DNA of 64,000 nucleotides from Acidobacteriota bacterium (lineage in GTDB: Bacteria; Acidobacteriota; Terriglobia; Terriglobales; Acidobacteriaceae). Shown piece after piece: positions 9,126 through 17,921 of the stretch. Position numbers and translations under genes: made by a program. The stretch is taken from NCBI GenBank assembly GCA_013289685.1, contig JABCZL010000020.1, positions 1-64,000 on the forward strand. The letters run 5' to 3'. The notes beneath the pieces were generated by a model, which saw nothing but the letters and a program-made list of their open reading frames with translations, was not told where the DNA came from and ran no database searches. How positions within the stretch are numbered: position 1 is the stretch's first letter; every line of letters starts with the position of its first letter.

Positions 9126-9242
9126 CTTTCCTGTGCACTTCTTTTGTGCCGCAGCTAAGCCGGCCTTGTTTGTCAATGCGGTGGTTAACAGAGTCAGCAT
9201 CGTGCTCGGAAACAAAATAGCCCAGGGGTAGAGGTGAGGAAA

Positions 9243-9500
9243 ATGCCAAACAGTACGCCGAATCAGAAAAGCCCTCCGGCTGAGTCAGTCTGCTGCAACA
9301 GAACCAGTCTGTCTGAGGTATCGGAGAGAAACGAAACCCGCGATGCGTTGTACTTGTTTGCCTGCCATGTGGAGTGGTGCAGCAAACAGAGCCTGGTCGA
9401 ATATAAAGAACTGCTTGCGGCGAGGGACGATCATGATTGCCAGATTCGAACCCTTGCAGAAGAACTGGTCAGCCGGAGCTCATCCAGGCCTACCTACTGA
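9243..9500 (+). CDS. Small hypothetical protein
   Basis: 85 residues from the ATG at 9243, which has GAGGTGAGG upstream; a GTG at 9234 is the alternative. Residues 1-30 are polar and disordered-looking; residues about 35-80 form two amphipathic helices (DALYLFACHVEWCSKQSLVE and EYKELLAARDDHD), with three Cys. I do not recognise a named domain. It follows the mla operon on the same strand after 117 bases without an obvious terminator, so it may belong to the same transcript. Reasonable as a gene because of the ribosome site and regular helical pattern, but unproven. Confidence 0.5.
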   Translation: MPNSTPNQKSPPAESVCCNRTSLSEVSERNETRDALYLFACHVEWCSKQSLVEYKELLAARDDHDCQIRTLAEELVSRSSSRPTY

Positions 9501-10063
9501 CACGGATATTAAGGCTTGGTGAAAAGCAGCGACCGAGGTTGCAAGGCCAATTCCGGTGGCGGAGACTGCGGCGGTGGCTCGGGCATGTTCTAACCCTGAA
9601 GATCGAAGGCTCGTCGTGAATGAGCAGAACATGCGAAGAATCTCTACTTCGCAACTAAAGTGATCATCCTCGTTGGCACGCTCACCAAGTCAGCTTTCAG
9701 CCCATGCCCCCGTTTCTTGAGTAGCGCGAGCGACTTTGCGAACGCTGGCACACAAACGATCCATCAGAAAGTTGGGAACCGTTCAGCAGGCAAGATGTGC
9801 AGCGATACGTGTGTTGCGGAAAGTTAGAAACAGGGTGGCGAAAGTTGCTCGATTCCAAAACGTCGAACGATCCGCTGTGCGGACATTGAGGGCACATCAA
9901 GCTGTTGGCATCAGCCAGTTTTTGTCGCTTGGAGCCTGGGGGAGACTGACAGGCACAGCCCTGAGTGTTACATTAGGTCGGCGAAGGAGTGGCGTGCTCT
10001 TTGTTCGTCAACACTTCCCCGTGTGTTTGCTCGGTCCTCTGGCTACGGGGCGCGAGGCCGCAA
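9501..10063. other. Intergenic region before the sensor kinase
   Basis: About 560 bases with no convincing full-size gene. Two weak items are described as findings: a 24-codon Gly/Cys-rich frame on the plus strand (9519-9593) and a CxxC...CxxC frame on the minus strand (9697-9900). No promoter of any class stands out. Confidence 0.4.
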
Positions 10064-13000
10064 ATGAAATCCGCGCTAGCGTTCATCGCAATCGGAAGCC
10101 TCATGCTCTTGCTCGGGACGTGTCCCGCTCGGGCACTCGACCCATCGCTGGAGGTGAGCCAGTACGGGCATACGGCGTGGACAGCACGGGACGGGTTCTC
10201 CGTGGGCGCGACCTTCGCGATAGCCCAAACTCCCGATGGGTATCTGTGGCTCGGCAGTGAATTCGGCTTGTTCCGCTTCGATGGACTTCACGCTCTCCCT
10301 TGGCAACCACCTGCGGGTCAGCATCTCCCTGACAGGCCCTACAGTCTGCTCGTCACGCGCGACGGCACGCTCTGGATTGGCACCTTTGCCGGCCTTGTAA
10401 GCTGGAATGGCAACAAGCTGACCCAGTACCCGGAGGTTGGCGAACGATTCGTGACGTCCCTGCTGGAAGATCGCGAGGGAACGGTGTGGGCCGGCATAAT
10501 GTTCGACTCATGGGCTAATCCCACAGGCCGGCTGTGCGCAATCCAAAGCGGGCGCGCGCAATGCTACGGGGAGGATGGCGCTCTCGGCTCGTTCGTTTGG
10601 AGCTTGGGTGAGGACAGCTCAGGCGCTCTTTGGGTTGGCACCGAATCTGGGCTTTGGCGATGGAAGCCCGGCTCACCGAAGCGTTATGCGACGTCAGGGA
10701 TGAGGGTTGGGGACCTGGTAAAGTCCGACGACGACCGGATATTAATTGGCATCAGCGGCGCAGGACTCAAGCGGCCGATTGCAGACAAACTCGAATCATA
10801 TCCTGTTCACAGCTCGATGAATCGGGATGCGCTGCTTCCGGACCGCGAGGTCGATTCGAACAAGCTGCTGCGGGACCGTGATGGGGGGCTCTGGATTGGA
10901 ACCCATCAACGGGGGCTTATCCACATACATAACGGCAGGACAGACGTATTTAGGAAATCCGACGGGCTTTCAGGCGACATTACCTGCAGTCTCTTCGAGG
11001 ATCGTGAAGGCAATGTTTGGTTCGCCAGCTCGCAGGGACTGGACCGGTTTCGAGCGCTTCCCGTCACCACGATTTCTGCCAAACAAGGTTTGTCCAGCGA
11101 CTACACGACGTCTGTGCTCGCGGCCACAGATGGGAGCATTTGGGTGGCCGCTCACGACGGGTTGACTCGGTGGAAAAACGGACAAGCTACAATTTTCCGC
11201 AAGGCAAATGGACTGCCAGATGATTTCATAGAGTCTCTGTTCCAAGATGATCGTGGCCGAATCTGGGTGTTCACTCAGCACGGGCTGGCTTATTTCACGG
11301 ACGGCAAGTTTGTCGCCGTAAACGGCGTACCCAGCCAAGAAGTACATTCCATCACGGGGGACAAGGCAGGTAACCTCTGGCTTTCAGGGGGTCAGGGTCT
11401 CTCGCACATGCTCGATGGACGTTTGGTCCAACATTTCCCCTGGTCAGCACTCGGACGTCGCCAACAAGCTAAGATGATAGTCTCCGACGACCTGGGCGGA
11501 CTTTGGCTTTCGTTCTGGACCGACGGGGGCGTGTTGTATTTCAAGGATGGCCAGGTCCGGGCTTCGTATACCACCGCGGATGGACTGGGTAAAGGCCATG
11601 TCCCCGGTCTTCGACTTGATCCCGACGGGGCTCTGTGGGCCGCAACGGAAGAGGGCGGCCTTAGCCGGATCAAAGACAGCCGCATCGCTACACTCACCAC
11701 AAAGAATGGTTTGCCTTGCGACGCAATTCACTGGTCGATTGAGGACGACGATCGTTCGTTATGGCTGTACACGGCCTGCGGTCTGGTACGGATAGCACGG
11801 AGCGAACTGGACGCGTGGATCGCTGATCCGAGCCGCAGGGTTCAACCGACAGTTTGGGATGCCGCCGACGGCGTTACCTTACGCTCGGTTTCGCCTGCCT
11901 CCTTCGGTCCTCCTGTCACAAAGTCCACCGATGGCAGACTGTGGATCATGCCGGGTGAAGGAATTCAAGTCGTTGATCCCCGTCATCTTGCTGACAACAA
12001 ACTCCCGCCGCCGGTACACATTGAGAAAATTGTCGCCGACAACAAGACTTATTGGCAGAATGTTCCGGGTGCGGCAGTTTCGAGCGTGCGTCTGCCAGCG
12101 CGGATTCGCGATCTCCAGTTCGACTACACCGGTCTTAGCCTGGTTGCGCCGGAGAAGGCTCATTTCAAGTACAAGCTGGAGGGCCAGGACCGCGACTGGA
12201 GGGAGGTTGTCAACGATCGCCAGGTGCAGTATTCCAACCTCGCTCCGGGCCCGTACCGCTTTCGTGTGATCGCGAGCAACAACAGCGGAGTCTGGAACGA
12301 GCAGGGCGACACGCTGGAGTTCTCAGTCGCCCCAGCCTACTACCAGACTATTTGGTTCCGCACGCTCTGTGTAATTGCGTTCGCAGGGCTACTCTGGGCC
12401 GCTTACCAGTGGCGAGTGCGGCAATTGCATCACGACTTTGAGATGACGCTGGAGGCGCGAATCGGCGAGAGAACACGAATCGCCAGAGATCTGCACGACA
12501 CTCTGCTGCAGGGCTTCCACGGATTGCTGCTCCGGTTCCAAACGGTTTCCCTGCTGTTGCCAGAGCGCCCGATAGAGGCAAAGGAGAAACTGGACAGCGC
12601 GATCGAGCAGGCCGCCGGGGCGATCACGGAAGGGCGGGATGCAGTGCAAGGACTGCGCGTCTCCACAGTCGAGCGCAATGATCTGGCGCTGGCTATAAGC
12701 ACCCTCGGAGAGGAACTCGAAAACGATTCAAGCAATCATCGCCCTGCAACTTTCCGCGTATCGGTTGAGGGCCAGGCGAGGGACCTCCACCCCATCCTCC
12801 GTGACGAGATCTACAAAATCGCTGCTGAAGCGCTGCGCAACGCCTTCCATCACGCCCAAGCGAAGCAGGTAGAAGTTGAAATCCGCTATGACGATGAATT
12901 TCGATTGCGCGTGCGGGACGACGGAAAGGGCATGGATGCGGCGGTTCTCTCCAGCCACGGTCTCGAGGGACACTATGGTTTGCGCGGGATGCGCGAACGA

Positions 13001-13150
13001 GCCACACTTATCAAAGGGAAGCTGGCGGTGTGGAGCGAGGTCAATGAGGGAACGGAAGTGGAACTGCGCGTTCCTGCCAGCGCCGCCTACACGACAGATC
13101 GCAAACGTTCCTGGTTGTTGCAAAAATTTGCCGGAAAGATGAAGGCATAG
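10064..13150 (+). CDS. Reg_prop beta-propeller hybrid sensor histidine kinase
   Basis: 1028 residues from ATG 10064, which starts directly at a signal peptide (MKSALAFIAIGSLMLLLG...ARA); the frame is open upstream to 9989. The periplasmic part is two seven-bladed propellers of Reg_prop repeats (recurring D-x-x-G-x-[LI]-W-[IV]-G/A), then a Y_Y_Y domain (FKYKLEGQDRDW..., Y-x-x-L-x-P-G-x-Y-x-F). One membrane helix near 770-790 leads to a HisKA_3 dimerisation domain with the phospho-acceptor in RDLHDTLLQGFHGLL and a HATPase_c domain (N-box EALRNAFHH, G-box DDGKGMD, GLRGMRERA). It senses an extracellular, perhaps carbohydrate, signal and phosphorylates the NarL-type regulator encoded 4 bases downstream. 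Confidence 0.95.
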   Translation: MKSALAFIAIGSLMLLLGTCPARALDPSLEVSQYGHTAWTARDGFSVGATFAIAQTPDGYLWLGSEFGLFRFDGLHALPWQPPAGQHLPDRPYSLLVTRDGTLWIGTFAGLVSWNGNKLTQYPEVGERFVTSLLEDREGTVWAGIMFDSWANPTGRLCAIQSGRAQCYGEDGALGSFVWSLGEDSSGALWVGTESGLWRWKPGSPKRYATSGMRVGDLVKSDDDRILIGISGAGLKRPIADKLESYPVHSSMNRDALLPDREVDSNKLLRDRDGGLWIGTHQRGLIHIHNGRTDVFRKSDGLSGDITCSLFEDREGNVWFASSQGLDRFRALPVTTISAKQGLSSDYTTSVLAATDGSIWVAAHDGLTRWKNGQATIFRKANGLPDDFIESLFQDDRGRIWVFTQHGLAYFTDGKFVAVNGVPSQEVHSITGDKAGNLWLSGGQGLSHMLDGRLVQHFPWSALGRRQQAKMIVSDDLGGLWLSFWTDGGVLYFKDGQVRASYTTADGLGKGHVPGLRLDPDGALWAATEEGGLSRIKDSRIATLTTKNGLPCDAIHWSIEDDDRSLWLYTACGLVRIARSELDAWIADPSRRVQPTVWDAADGVTLRSVSPASFGPPVTKSTDGRLWIMPGEGIQVVDPRHLADNKLPPPVHIEKIVADNKTYWQNVPGAAVSSVRLPARIRDLQFDYTGLSLVAPEKAHFKYKLEGQDRDWREVVNDRQVQYSNLAPGPYRFRVIASNNSGVWNEQGDTLEFSVAPAYYQTIWFRTLCVIAFAGLLWAAYQWRVRQLHHDFEMTLEARIGERTRIARDLHDTLLQGFHGLLLRFQTVSLLLPERPIEAKEKLDSAIEQAAGAITEGRDAVQGLRVSTVERNDLALAISTLGEELENDSSNHRPATFRVSVEGQARDLHPILRDEIYKIAAEALRNAFHHAQAKQVEVEIRYDDEFRLRVRDDGKGMDAAVLSSHGLEGHYGLRGMRERATLIKGKLAVWSEVNEGTEVELRVPASAAYTTDRKRSWLLQKFAGKMKA

Positions 13151-13154
13151 AGTC

Positions 13155-13787
13155 ATGAGCGCCGGTAGTTCTCAAATTCGAATTCTCACGGTCGACGACC
13201 ATCCGGTCGTACGGCAAGGCATCGCGGGCTTGCTCGCTATTCAGTCGGATATCACCTTAGTGGGCGAAGCTTCCAACGGTCGCGAGGCTATTCAGCAATT
13301 CCGGGCGCACCGTCCCGATGTCACGCTGATGGATTTGCAAATGCCAGAGATGAACGGCATTGATGCCCTCATTGCGATTCGCAGTGAGTTTCCAGATGCG
13401 AAGGTTATTGTGTTGACGACCTATGTAGGCGATGTGCAAATTCTGCGGGCGCTCAAAGCAGGTGCCCACGCCTATCTGCTCAAGAACATGTTACATAAGG
13501 AGTTGCTGGACGCGATCCGTGCGGTCCATGCTGGGAAGAAGAGCCTATCGCCAGAGGCCTCATACGAAATTGCCGAACACGCAACCGATGACGCCCTGAC
13601 CCCGGCAGAAATCCTTGTGTTGCGACTGATTGCAGCCGGGAACGCCAACAAGCAGATCGCAGATCAGCTTTCGATCACGGAGGAAACCGTCAAAAGCCGA
13701 GTGAAATGCATTCTTTCTAAATTAGGCGCCAATGATCGAACGCACGCCGCAATGATCGGGTTGAAGAGAGGGATTATCGAGCTCTAA
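13155..13787 (+). CDS. NarL/FixJ-family response regulator
   Basis: 210 residues. Receiver domain at about 8-125 with the acidic pair DD (VDDHP), phospho-acceptor Asp in TLMDLQMPEMNG, Thr in VLTTY and Lys in LLKN. LuxR-type helix-turn-helix at about 145-205 (LTPAEILVLRLIAAGNANKQIADQL...EETVKSRV). It pairs with the Reg_prop kinase immediately upstream (4-base gap, clearly one operon). Target genes cannot be read from the sequence; the DoxX gene downstream is a possibility. Confidence 0.95.
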   Translation: MSAGSSQIRILTVDDHPVVRQGIAGLLAIQSDITLVGEASNGREAIQQFRAHRPDVTLMDLQMPEMNGIDALIAIRSEFPDAKVIVLTTYVGDVQILRALKAGAHAYLLKNMLHKELLDAIRAVHAGKKSLSPEASYEIAEHATDDALTPAEILVLRLIAAGNANKQIADQLSITEETVKSRVKCILSKLGANDRTHAAMIGLKRGIIEL

Positions 13788-13896
13788 TTTTCGTATCCGC
13801 AGACTCCTCTCACACACAAGCCGTGGGAACCTAAAGAGTGACAATTCCAACCCTTTCGGGGGTTTCGACCGGCCCTCGCAATGTCAGAAGATTGGT

Positions 13897-14301
13897 GTGT
13901 ACAACGTGCGACGTCTATATTCCACATTCGCTGGCGGTTGGCCTGGCACAGGTTTGCTTTTCATGCGCTTGGTGATTGGCTCCGCACTGGTTGTGCGGGC
14001 GGCTTCCAGGCTGTGGATTGATCCTCCCTTGAACGTCACGATTGTCGCCGTTCTCTCACTCGCAGCAGGCATCCTTCTCATTGCAGGGTTATGGACACCC
14101 ATCGTGGGAACCCTCGTAGCACTGATTGAAGTCTGGAAGATGATTATGCTGCCGGGAGATAAATGGGTCTGGCTTTTGTTAGGAACCGCTGGCGCCGCGC
14201 TCGCGATGTTAGGCCCGGGTTTATTTTCCATCGACGCTCGTCTTTTTGGATGGAAGCGCATCGAAACTCCACCGCGCAAGACGAACTCTAACTCTCGTTA
14301 A
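13897..14301 (+). CDS. DoxX-family membrane protein
   Basis: 134 residues from a GTG at 13897; no strong ribosome site, so the start is uncertain. Four hydrophobic segments, the first with GTGLLFMRLVIGSALVV and the third with AGLWTPIVGTLVALIEVWKM, match the DoxX/DoxD quinol-oxidase-related family. The C-terminus is polar. Function in this family is poorly defined (small redox-linked membrane proteins). It follows the two-component pair by about 110 bases. Confidence 0.75.
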   Translation: MYNVRRLYSTFAGGWPGTGLLFMRLVIGSALVVRAASRLWIDPPLNVTIVAVLSLAAGILLIAGLWTPIVGTLVALIEVWKMIMLPGDKWVWLLLGTAGAALAMLGPGLFSIDARLFGWKRIETPPRKTNSNSR

Positions 14302-14606
14302 GAGATTCCCCACTACCAAATTTCTTGCCTCAGAAGAGGGTGACACTCGTCACCTCAAGAGTTTGCGTTTTGCCCCGATCTGGGGCTTCGCACAAACCGG
14401 ACTCGCCTCACAATGGCTATGTCATCACGACAACAGGTGCAAAGGTCGAGAGGCGCTTATGTGGAAGATCACGACTCGCGGTTTCACGCTACAGGAAGTC
14501 CTAATCATGGCTGCAACGAATATTGCATCCGCCCTGATAGCGACCGACCAAAGCGAACGAACGACAACCCCGCGCACCGAGATTCAAGAGGCTACAGGAG
14601 ATTGTT
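14302..14606. other. Intergenic region with hairpins
   Basis: Contains GGTGAC-actc-GTCACC (about 14339-14354) and GCCCC-GATCT-GGGGC (about 14372-14386), either of which could be an operator or a weak terminator, and a doubtful 53-residue reading frame (14461-14622). I found no -24/-12 promoter match upstream of the small gene at 14607. Confidence 0.4.
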
Positions 14607-14622
14607 ATGGCAAGGGTGATTG
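14461..14622 (+). CDS. Doubtful short frame with a prepilin-like start
   Basis: 53 residues beginning MWKITTRGFTLQEVLI. RGFTLxEVLI is the hallmark of type IV prepilin leaders (cut after G, Glu at +5), and GAGAGG lies upstream of the ATG. However, the hydrophobic stretch that follows (MAATNIASALIATDQ) is short and interrupted, and there is no globular domain. It overlaps the start of the next small gene. It may be a remnant or chance. Confidence 0.25.
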
Positions 14623-14723
14623 AGTTTTACGTACCGAAGAACTTTTGGAGACCGTTGAGGCCTGCGGCTGAGCTAGTCGGAAAAATCATCGAGTTTTGCC
14701 CGCAGACGAAAAGATCAGCTTAA
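14607..14723 (+). CDS. 38-residue small protein, IEF-x-P repeat family (copy 1)
   Basis: ATG with AGGAG six bases upstream. The product is basic and built from two similar halves: ARVIEFYVP near the start and GKIIEFCPQT near the end, closing in KRSA. A homologue with the same plan (AKIIEFYIP ... GRVIEFCLP ... KKSA) is encoded 49 kb away at 63741-63860. Conservation of the frame, both motifs and the C-terminus while the middle differs is strong evidence that it is translated. It lies 43 bases upstream of the sensorless sigma-54 activator and is likely co-transcribed. No known domain; function unknown. Confidence 0.75.
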   Translation: MARVIEFYVPKNFWRPLRPAAELVGKIIEFCPQTKRSA

Positions 14724-14766
14724 CCGTTCGCAAACCAGTCGAAGTGCAAAGGTATCGGAGGAGACT

Positions 14767-15873
14767 ATGGGCGCGACTGTTGCTTTCACCGACCTCGGGA
14801 GTCCCGCCGGAGCGGGTTTTCCCAACATCAGCGATCTCGCAGATCAGCAACTGCATCTGGAAACAGAACTTAGCTCTGAGCACTGCTTCGAGGATATCGT
14901 CGGCAGGAGCCCAGCCCTCCAGAAAGTGCTTGACCAGGTGGCAATCGTAGCCCCCACCGACTCCACAGTCCTCCTCCATGGAGAAACAGGAACGGGAAAG
15001 GAGTTGATTGCGCGGGCGATCCACAGGCTCAGCTCTCGGCGCGGGCGCGCCCTCGTTCGCATGAACTGCGCGGCCATTCCTTCGGGACTGTTGGAAAGCG
15101 AACTTTTTGGCCATGAGAAGGGAGCATTTACCGGCGCCCTGCTGCAAAGAAAGGGGCGATTCGAGCTGGCGGATGGAGGCTCGTTGTTTCTGGATGAGAT
15201 CGGTGACATCAGCTTGGAGCTGCAGCCGAAACTATTGCGTGCTATCCAAGAGCAGGAGTTCGAGCGTTTGGGAAGCGCAAGGACAATCCAGGTCAACGTG
15301 CGGATGATTGCCGCTACGCATCGTGACCTTACAGCCATGATCCGCGAGCAAGAGTTCCGCGAGGATCTTTTTTACCGGTTCAACGTTTTCCCAATCGAGA
15401 TCCCGCCTTTGCGGGAACGCCGCGAAGACATTCCTTCGCTCGTGAATCATTTCGTCGCAAAGTTTGCGCGGCGGATGGGTAAGGGCATCAGATTCATCTC
15501 CCGAAATGCCATGGACGCTCTCACGAATGCCCCCTGGAAAGGTAATGTTCGTGAGCTGGCAAATTTCATGGAGCGTTGTGTGATTCTAACGCAAGGGAAC
15601 GAATTGAATGTGCCGAATCTAGAGGCGAACGATTCTGCTGGGCGAAAGGTAGTACCGGTCGCATCATCGTTCCGGGAAGCTGAGCGGCGCGTGATTATCG
15701 ATGCTTTGAGCGACGCGTCCGGCAGAATAGCCGGAAAAGGTGGCGCGGCTGAGCGCCTCGGACTCAAGAGAACAACTCTTCAGAACAAGATGCGGCGGCT
15801 GAGTATCGGCCGTAGTGATTATTCGACCGACCACTACACAAATCGGATCGCTGGCCCCCAAGCAACGTCTTGA
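14767..15873 (+). CDS. Sigma-54-dependent activator without sensor domain
   Basis: 368 residues, GGAGGAG just upstream of the ATG. After only about 45 residues the AAA+ module starts (FEDIVGRSPALQKVLDQVA), with [22 protein letters not shown] and [14 protein letters not shown], and a Fis-type helix-turn-helix near 325-355 ([18 protein letters not shown]). The order is like PspF: no receiver, GAF or PAS. Large stretches are identical to the GAF-containing activator at 3412, including the helix-turn-helix, so it is probably a duplication that lost its sensor and may read the same DNA sites. Without a sensor, control would be by expression level or a binding partner; the small protein encoded just upstream is a candidate. 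Confidence 0.92.
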   Translation: MGATVAFTDLGSPAGAGFPNISDLADQQLHLETELSSEHCFEDIVGRSPALQKVLDQVAIVAPTDSTVLLHGETGTGKELIARAIHRLSSRRGRALVRMNCAAIPSGLLESELFGHEKGAFTGALLQRKGRFELADGGSLFLDEIGDISLELQPKLLRAIQEQEFERLGSARTIQVNVRMIAATHRDLTAMIREQEFREDLFYRFNVFPIEIPPLRERREDIPSLVNHFVAKFARRMGKGIRFISRNAMDALTNAPWKGNVRELANFMERCVILTQGNELNVPNLEANDSAGRKVVPVASSFREAERRVIIDALSDASGRIAGKGGAAERLGLKRTTLQNKMRRLSIGRSDYSTDHYTNRIAGPQATS

Positions 15874-16327
15874 TCTCCGGCTTGCCCCCGATTGAGTTGG
15901 ATTGAAGGTGCTGAACGTTTTGCTCTGATCCTAATATAATGACGGGAACTGAAATCGACTTGGTGACAGTGCGGTTTCAGCACTCTGCAATAAGTGGTTT
16001 AAATTTGAGAAGATAGAGAAAGAAAAAACGCGAGGGCAGCGTTCTAACCAACTGAACTACGTCCCCACTCGCCAGATCAACAACTGCGCCGAAAGCTCTG
16101 TTGGACAAGGCTTTTGAGCGCTACGCGAAGAGCTCCGGTAGTTCGGTTTGCGATGCAGATTGCCGGCGTTCCCGGCGCAACGCTTCCGAACTTCTACCGT
16201 TCACGCAAAGTAATCTTAACACACCGGATCAGTGCTGATCCGTTTGCGACCGTCGAAGAGATCTCCCGTCGGACCACACGACGCCCGCAGCTTCGGTCGG
16301 TGGCCACCGCAACGACCCTACAACGGC
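15874..16327. other. Intergenic region marking the end of the accessory block
   Basis: About 450 bases without a gene. It contains the tRNA 5' half at 16028-16066. No integrase, direct repeat or insertion sequence could be recognised by eye. Confidence 0.5.
16028..16066 (-). pseudogene. 5' half of a tRNA gene
   Basis: On the minus strand the acceptor strand GGGGACG, TA, a perfect D-arm (GTTC-AGTTGGTTA-GAAC) and the anticodon 5' stem CTGCC-CT are present, as in a tRNA-Asp-like gene. The sequence then breaks down at the anticodon loop into a T-rich stretch. No anticodon 3' stem, T-arm or acceptor 3' strand follows. This is a truncated tRNA, of the kind left at the edge of an integrated element. 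Confidence 0.7.
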
Positions 16328-16328
16328 G

Positions 16329-16889
16329 TTACCCCTTTACGAATTCGACATCGACGGTGATGGTCACCTCGTCACCGACCAGAATGCCGCCGGTCTCGAG
16401 CGTCGAGTTCCAGACTAAGCCAAAATCTTTGCGGTTGATCCGGGTTGTGGCGGAGATCCCGAGTCGAGTGTTGCCCCACGGATCCTTGATGGGAGCGCTT
16501 GGCCCCTCGACCGCGAATACAACGTTACGCGTAACGCCATGGATCGAGAGATCGCCTTCTACCGCCAGTTCGTCAACGGTCACCTTCGAGACGCGAGTCG
16601 ATTTGAAAGTCAAAGTCGCGAATTTCTCGACGTCCAGGAAATCCGCGCTCTTCAGGTGGGCGTCGCGCTGCGGCTCGCGGGTGTTAATAGTCGCGGCATC
16701 GATAGAGGCTTCGACTCGCGATTTGGTAATGTCGGCGTCGTTCAATTCCAACTTGCCGGTGATGGCGGTGAACTCGCCCTTCACATTCGAGATCATCATA
16801 TGCTTGACCTTGAATTGGGCGGTGGAGTGAACCGGATCGATGCTCCAGGTTGCGGTAGCGGTTGCTTGCGGTGCGGTGACAGTGCTCAT
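16329..16889 (-). CDS. YceI-family protein
   Basis: 186 residues from ATG 16889 (AGGAGG upstream); longer frames upstream lack coding character. Typical YceI lipocalin-like barrel: start WSIDPVHSTAQFKVKHMMISNVKGEF, centre FKSTRV...GDLSIHGVTRNVVFAVE, end GLVWNSTLETGGILVGDEVTITVDVEFVK. YceI proteins bind isoprenoid-type lipids in the periplasm or cytoplasm. No signal peptide is visible here, so a cytoplasmic location is likely. Transcribed divergently from kdsC across about 150 bases. Confidence 0.93.
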   Translation of the reverse strand: MSTVTAPQATATATWSIDPVHSTAQFKVKHMMISNVKGEFTAITGKLELNDADITKSRVEASIDAATINTREPQRDAHLKSADFLDVEKFATLTFKSTRVSKVTVDELAVEGDLSIHGVTRNVVFAVEGPSAPIKDPWGNTRLGISATTRINRKDFGLVWNSTLETGGILVGDEVTITVDVEFVKG

Positions 16890-17035
16890 GATTACCTCCT
16901 CGATTTCTGAGTAGATGCTCACATGAACCGGTAAGTATGCAAATATTTTCTGGGCAAGTATTTTCTGGGGTCTTGAGTTTCGGAGCATTGGGATTTCCCT
17001 TAGACTCTCTCTAACATTCTCTTCTGGAGGCTTCT

Positions 17036-17593
17036 TTGGCCCGTTCTTTTGCAATTTCTCCGGCACTCAAAAAGCGCGCGGCACGGATCGAACTGCTGCT
17101 GATGGATGTGGATGGCACGATGACCGACGGGAGCGTTACCCTGCTCTCGCAGACCGACGGCACCGCGCTCGAAATCAAGACCTTTGACGCGCACGATGGC
17201 CAGGGCCTGACCCTGGCCCAGACCGCGGGCTTGCGCACCGGCTGCATCACGGGACGCGAGAGTGCCGCCCTGCTGCGCCGCGCCCACGAAATGAAGATGG
17301 AGTTTATCTACATGAAACAACCGCTGAAGATGCCGGCCTACGAAGAGATTCTGCGGAAGGCCGGGGTCTCCGATTCCGCCGTCGCTTATATCGGGGATGA
17401 CCTGCCGGATATTCCTCTAATGCGGCGGGTAGGTCTGGCGGTCGCGGTCGGCGATGCCGTCCCCGAAGTAAAAGAAGCTGCGCATTACACGACCAAGGCC
17501 CTTGCCGGGCATGGCGCGGTGCGCGAAGCCGTTGAGCTGATCCTTAAATCTAAAGGCAGCTGGAGGGAGATGATCGACAAGGCGCGCGCGTGA
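17036..17593 (+). CDS. kdsC: KDO-8-phosphate phosphatase (KdsC-like HAD hydrolase)
   Basis: 185 residues from TTG 17036, supported by CTGGAGG at a good distance. HAD class III signature: nucleophile motif LLMDVDGTMTDG near 20-31, a Thr/Ser motif (TGRES), Lys motif (MKQPLKMPAYEEIL), and acidic motif GDDLPDIPLM. No cap domain, as expected for tetrameric KdsC. It removes phosphate from KDO-8-P in lipopolysaccharide core synthesis. Other kds genes are not in the window. The N-terminus is slightly longer than usual. Confidence 0.88.
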   Translation: MARSFAISPALKKRAARIELLLMDVDGTMTDGSVTLLSQTDGTALEIKTFDAHDGQGLTLAQTAGLRTGCITGRESAALLRRAHEMKMEFIYMKQPLKMPAYEEILRKAGVSDSAVAYIGDDLPDIPLMRRVGLAVAVGDAVPEVKEAAHYTTKALAGHGAVREAVELILKSKGSWREMIDKARA

Positions 17594-17627
17594 CACTGAC
17601 CGTCACAATATCAGCGGCATAGATAGT

Positions 17628-17704
17628 TGGTGGGCAGTGCAGGACTCGAACCTGCGACCTCCTGCTTGTAAGGCAGGCGCTCTAACCAGCTGAGCTAACC
17701 GCCC
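17628..17704 (-). tRNA. tRNA-Val (anticodon TAC)
   Basis: Minus-strand cloverleaf of 77 bases with encoded CCA: acceptor GGGCGGT/ACTGCCC (one G-T pair), D-arm GCTC-AGCTGGTTA-GAGC, anticodon arm CCTGC-CTTACAA-GCAGG giving anticodon TAC, T-arm with GGTTCGAGTCC. Confidence 0.95.
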
Positions 17705-17921
17705 CCTGGACGTTCGCGCGACCGGAAAGGCGCGCCGGTCGGAACTCGATGGAAGGGGAACGCGGCGCAAAACCGCGTCATACCGACTATACGCGAGCCG
17801 CGAAAAAGCGGTCAACGCAAGCGACGCGCGCTCGCGACCTGCATCAACTTTCTTCCGCGCCAACCTTCCACGGCAACCATGCCCGTGTCCTCCGCGCTCC
17901 CGTGCCTGCTAGACTGGCCGG

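Noticed and set aside
9736-10260. Plus-strand frame of 174 codons
   Set aside because: Overlaps the start of the sensor kinase in another frame, Arg-rich, no motif.
14372-14386. GCCCC-GATCT-GGGGC as a third copy of the palindrome
   Set aside because: The arms and spacer length differ (odd centre, no CTGCCC/GGGCAG), so I do not group it with the others.
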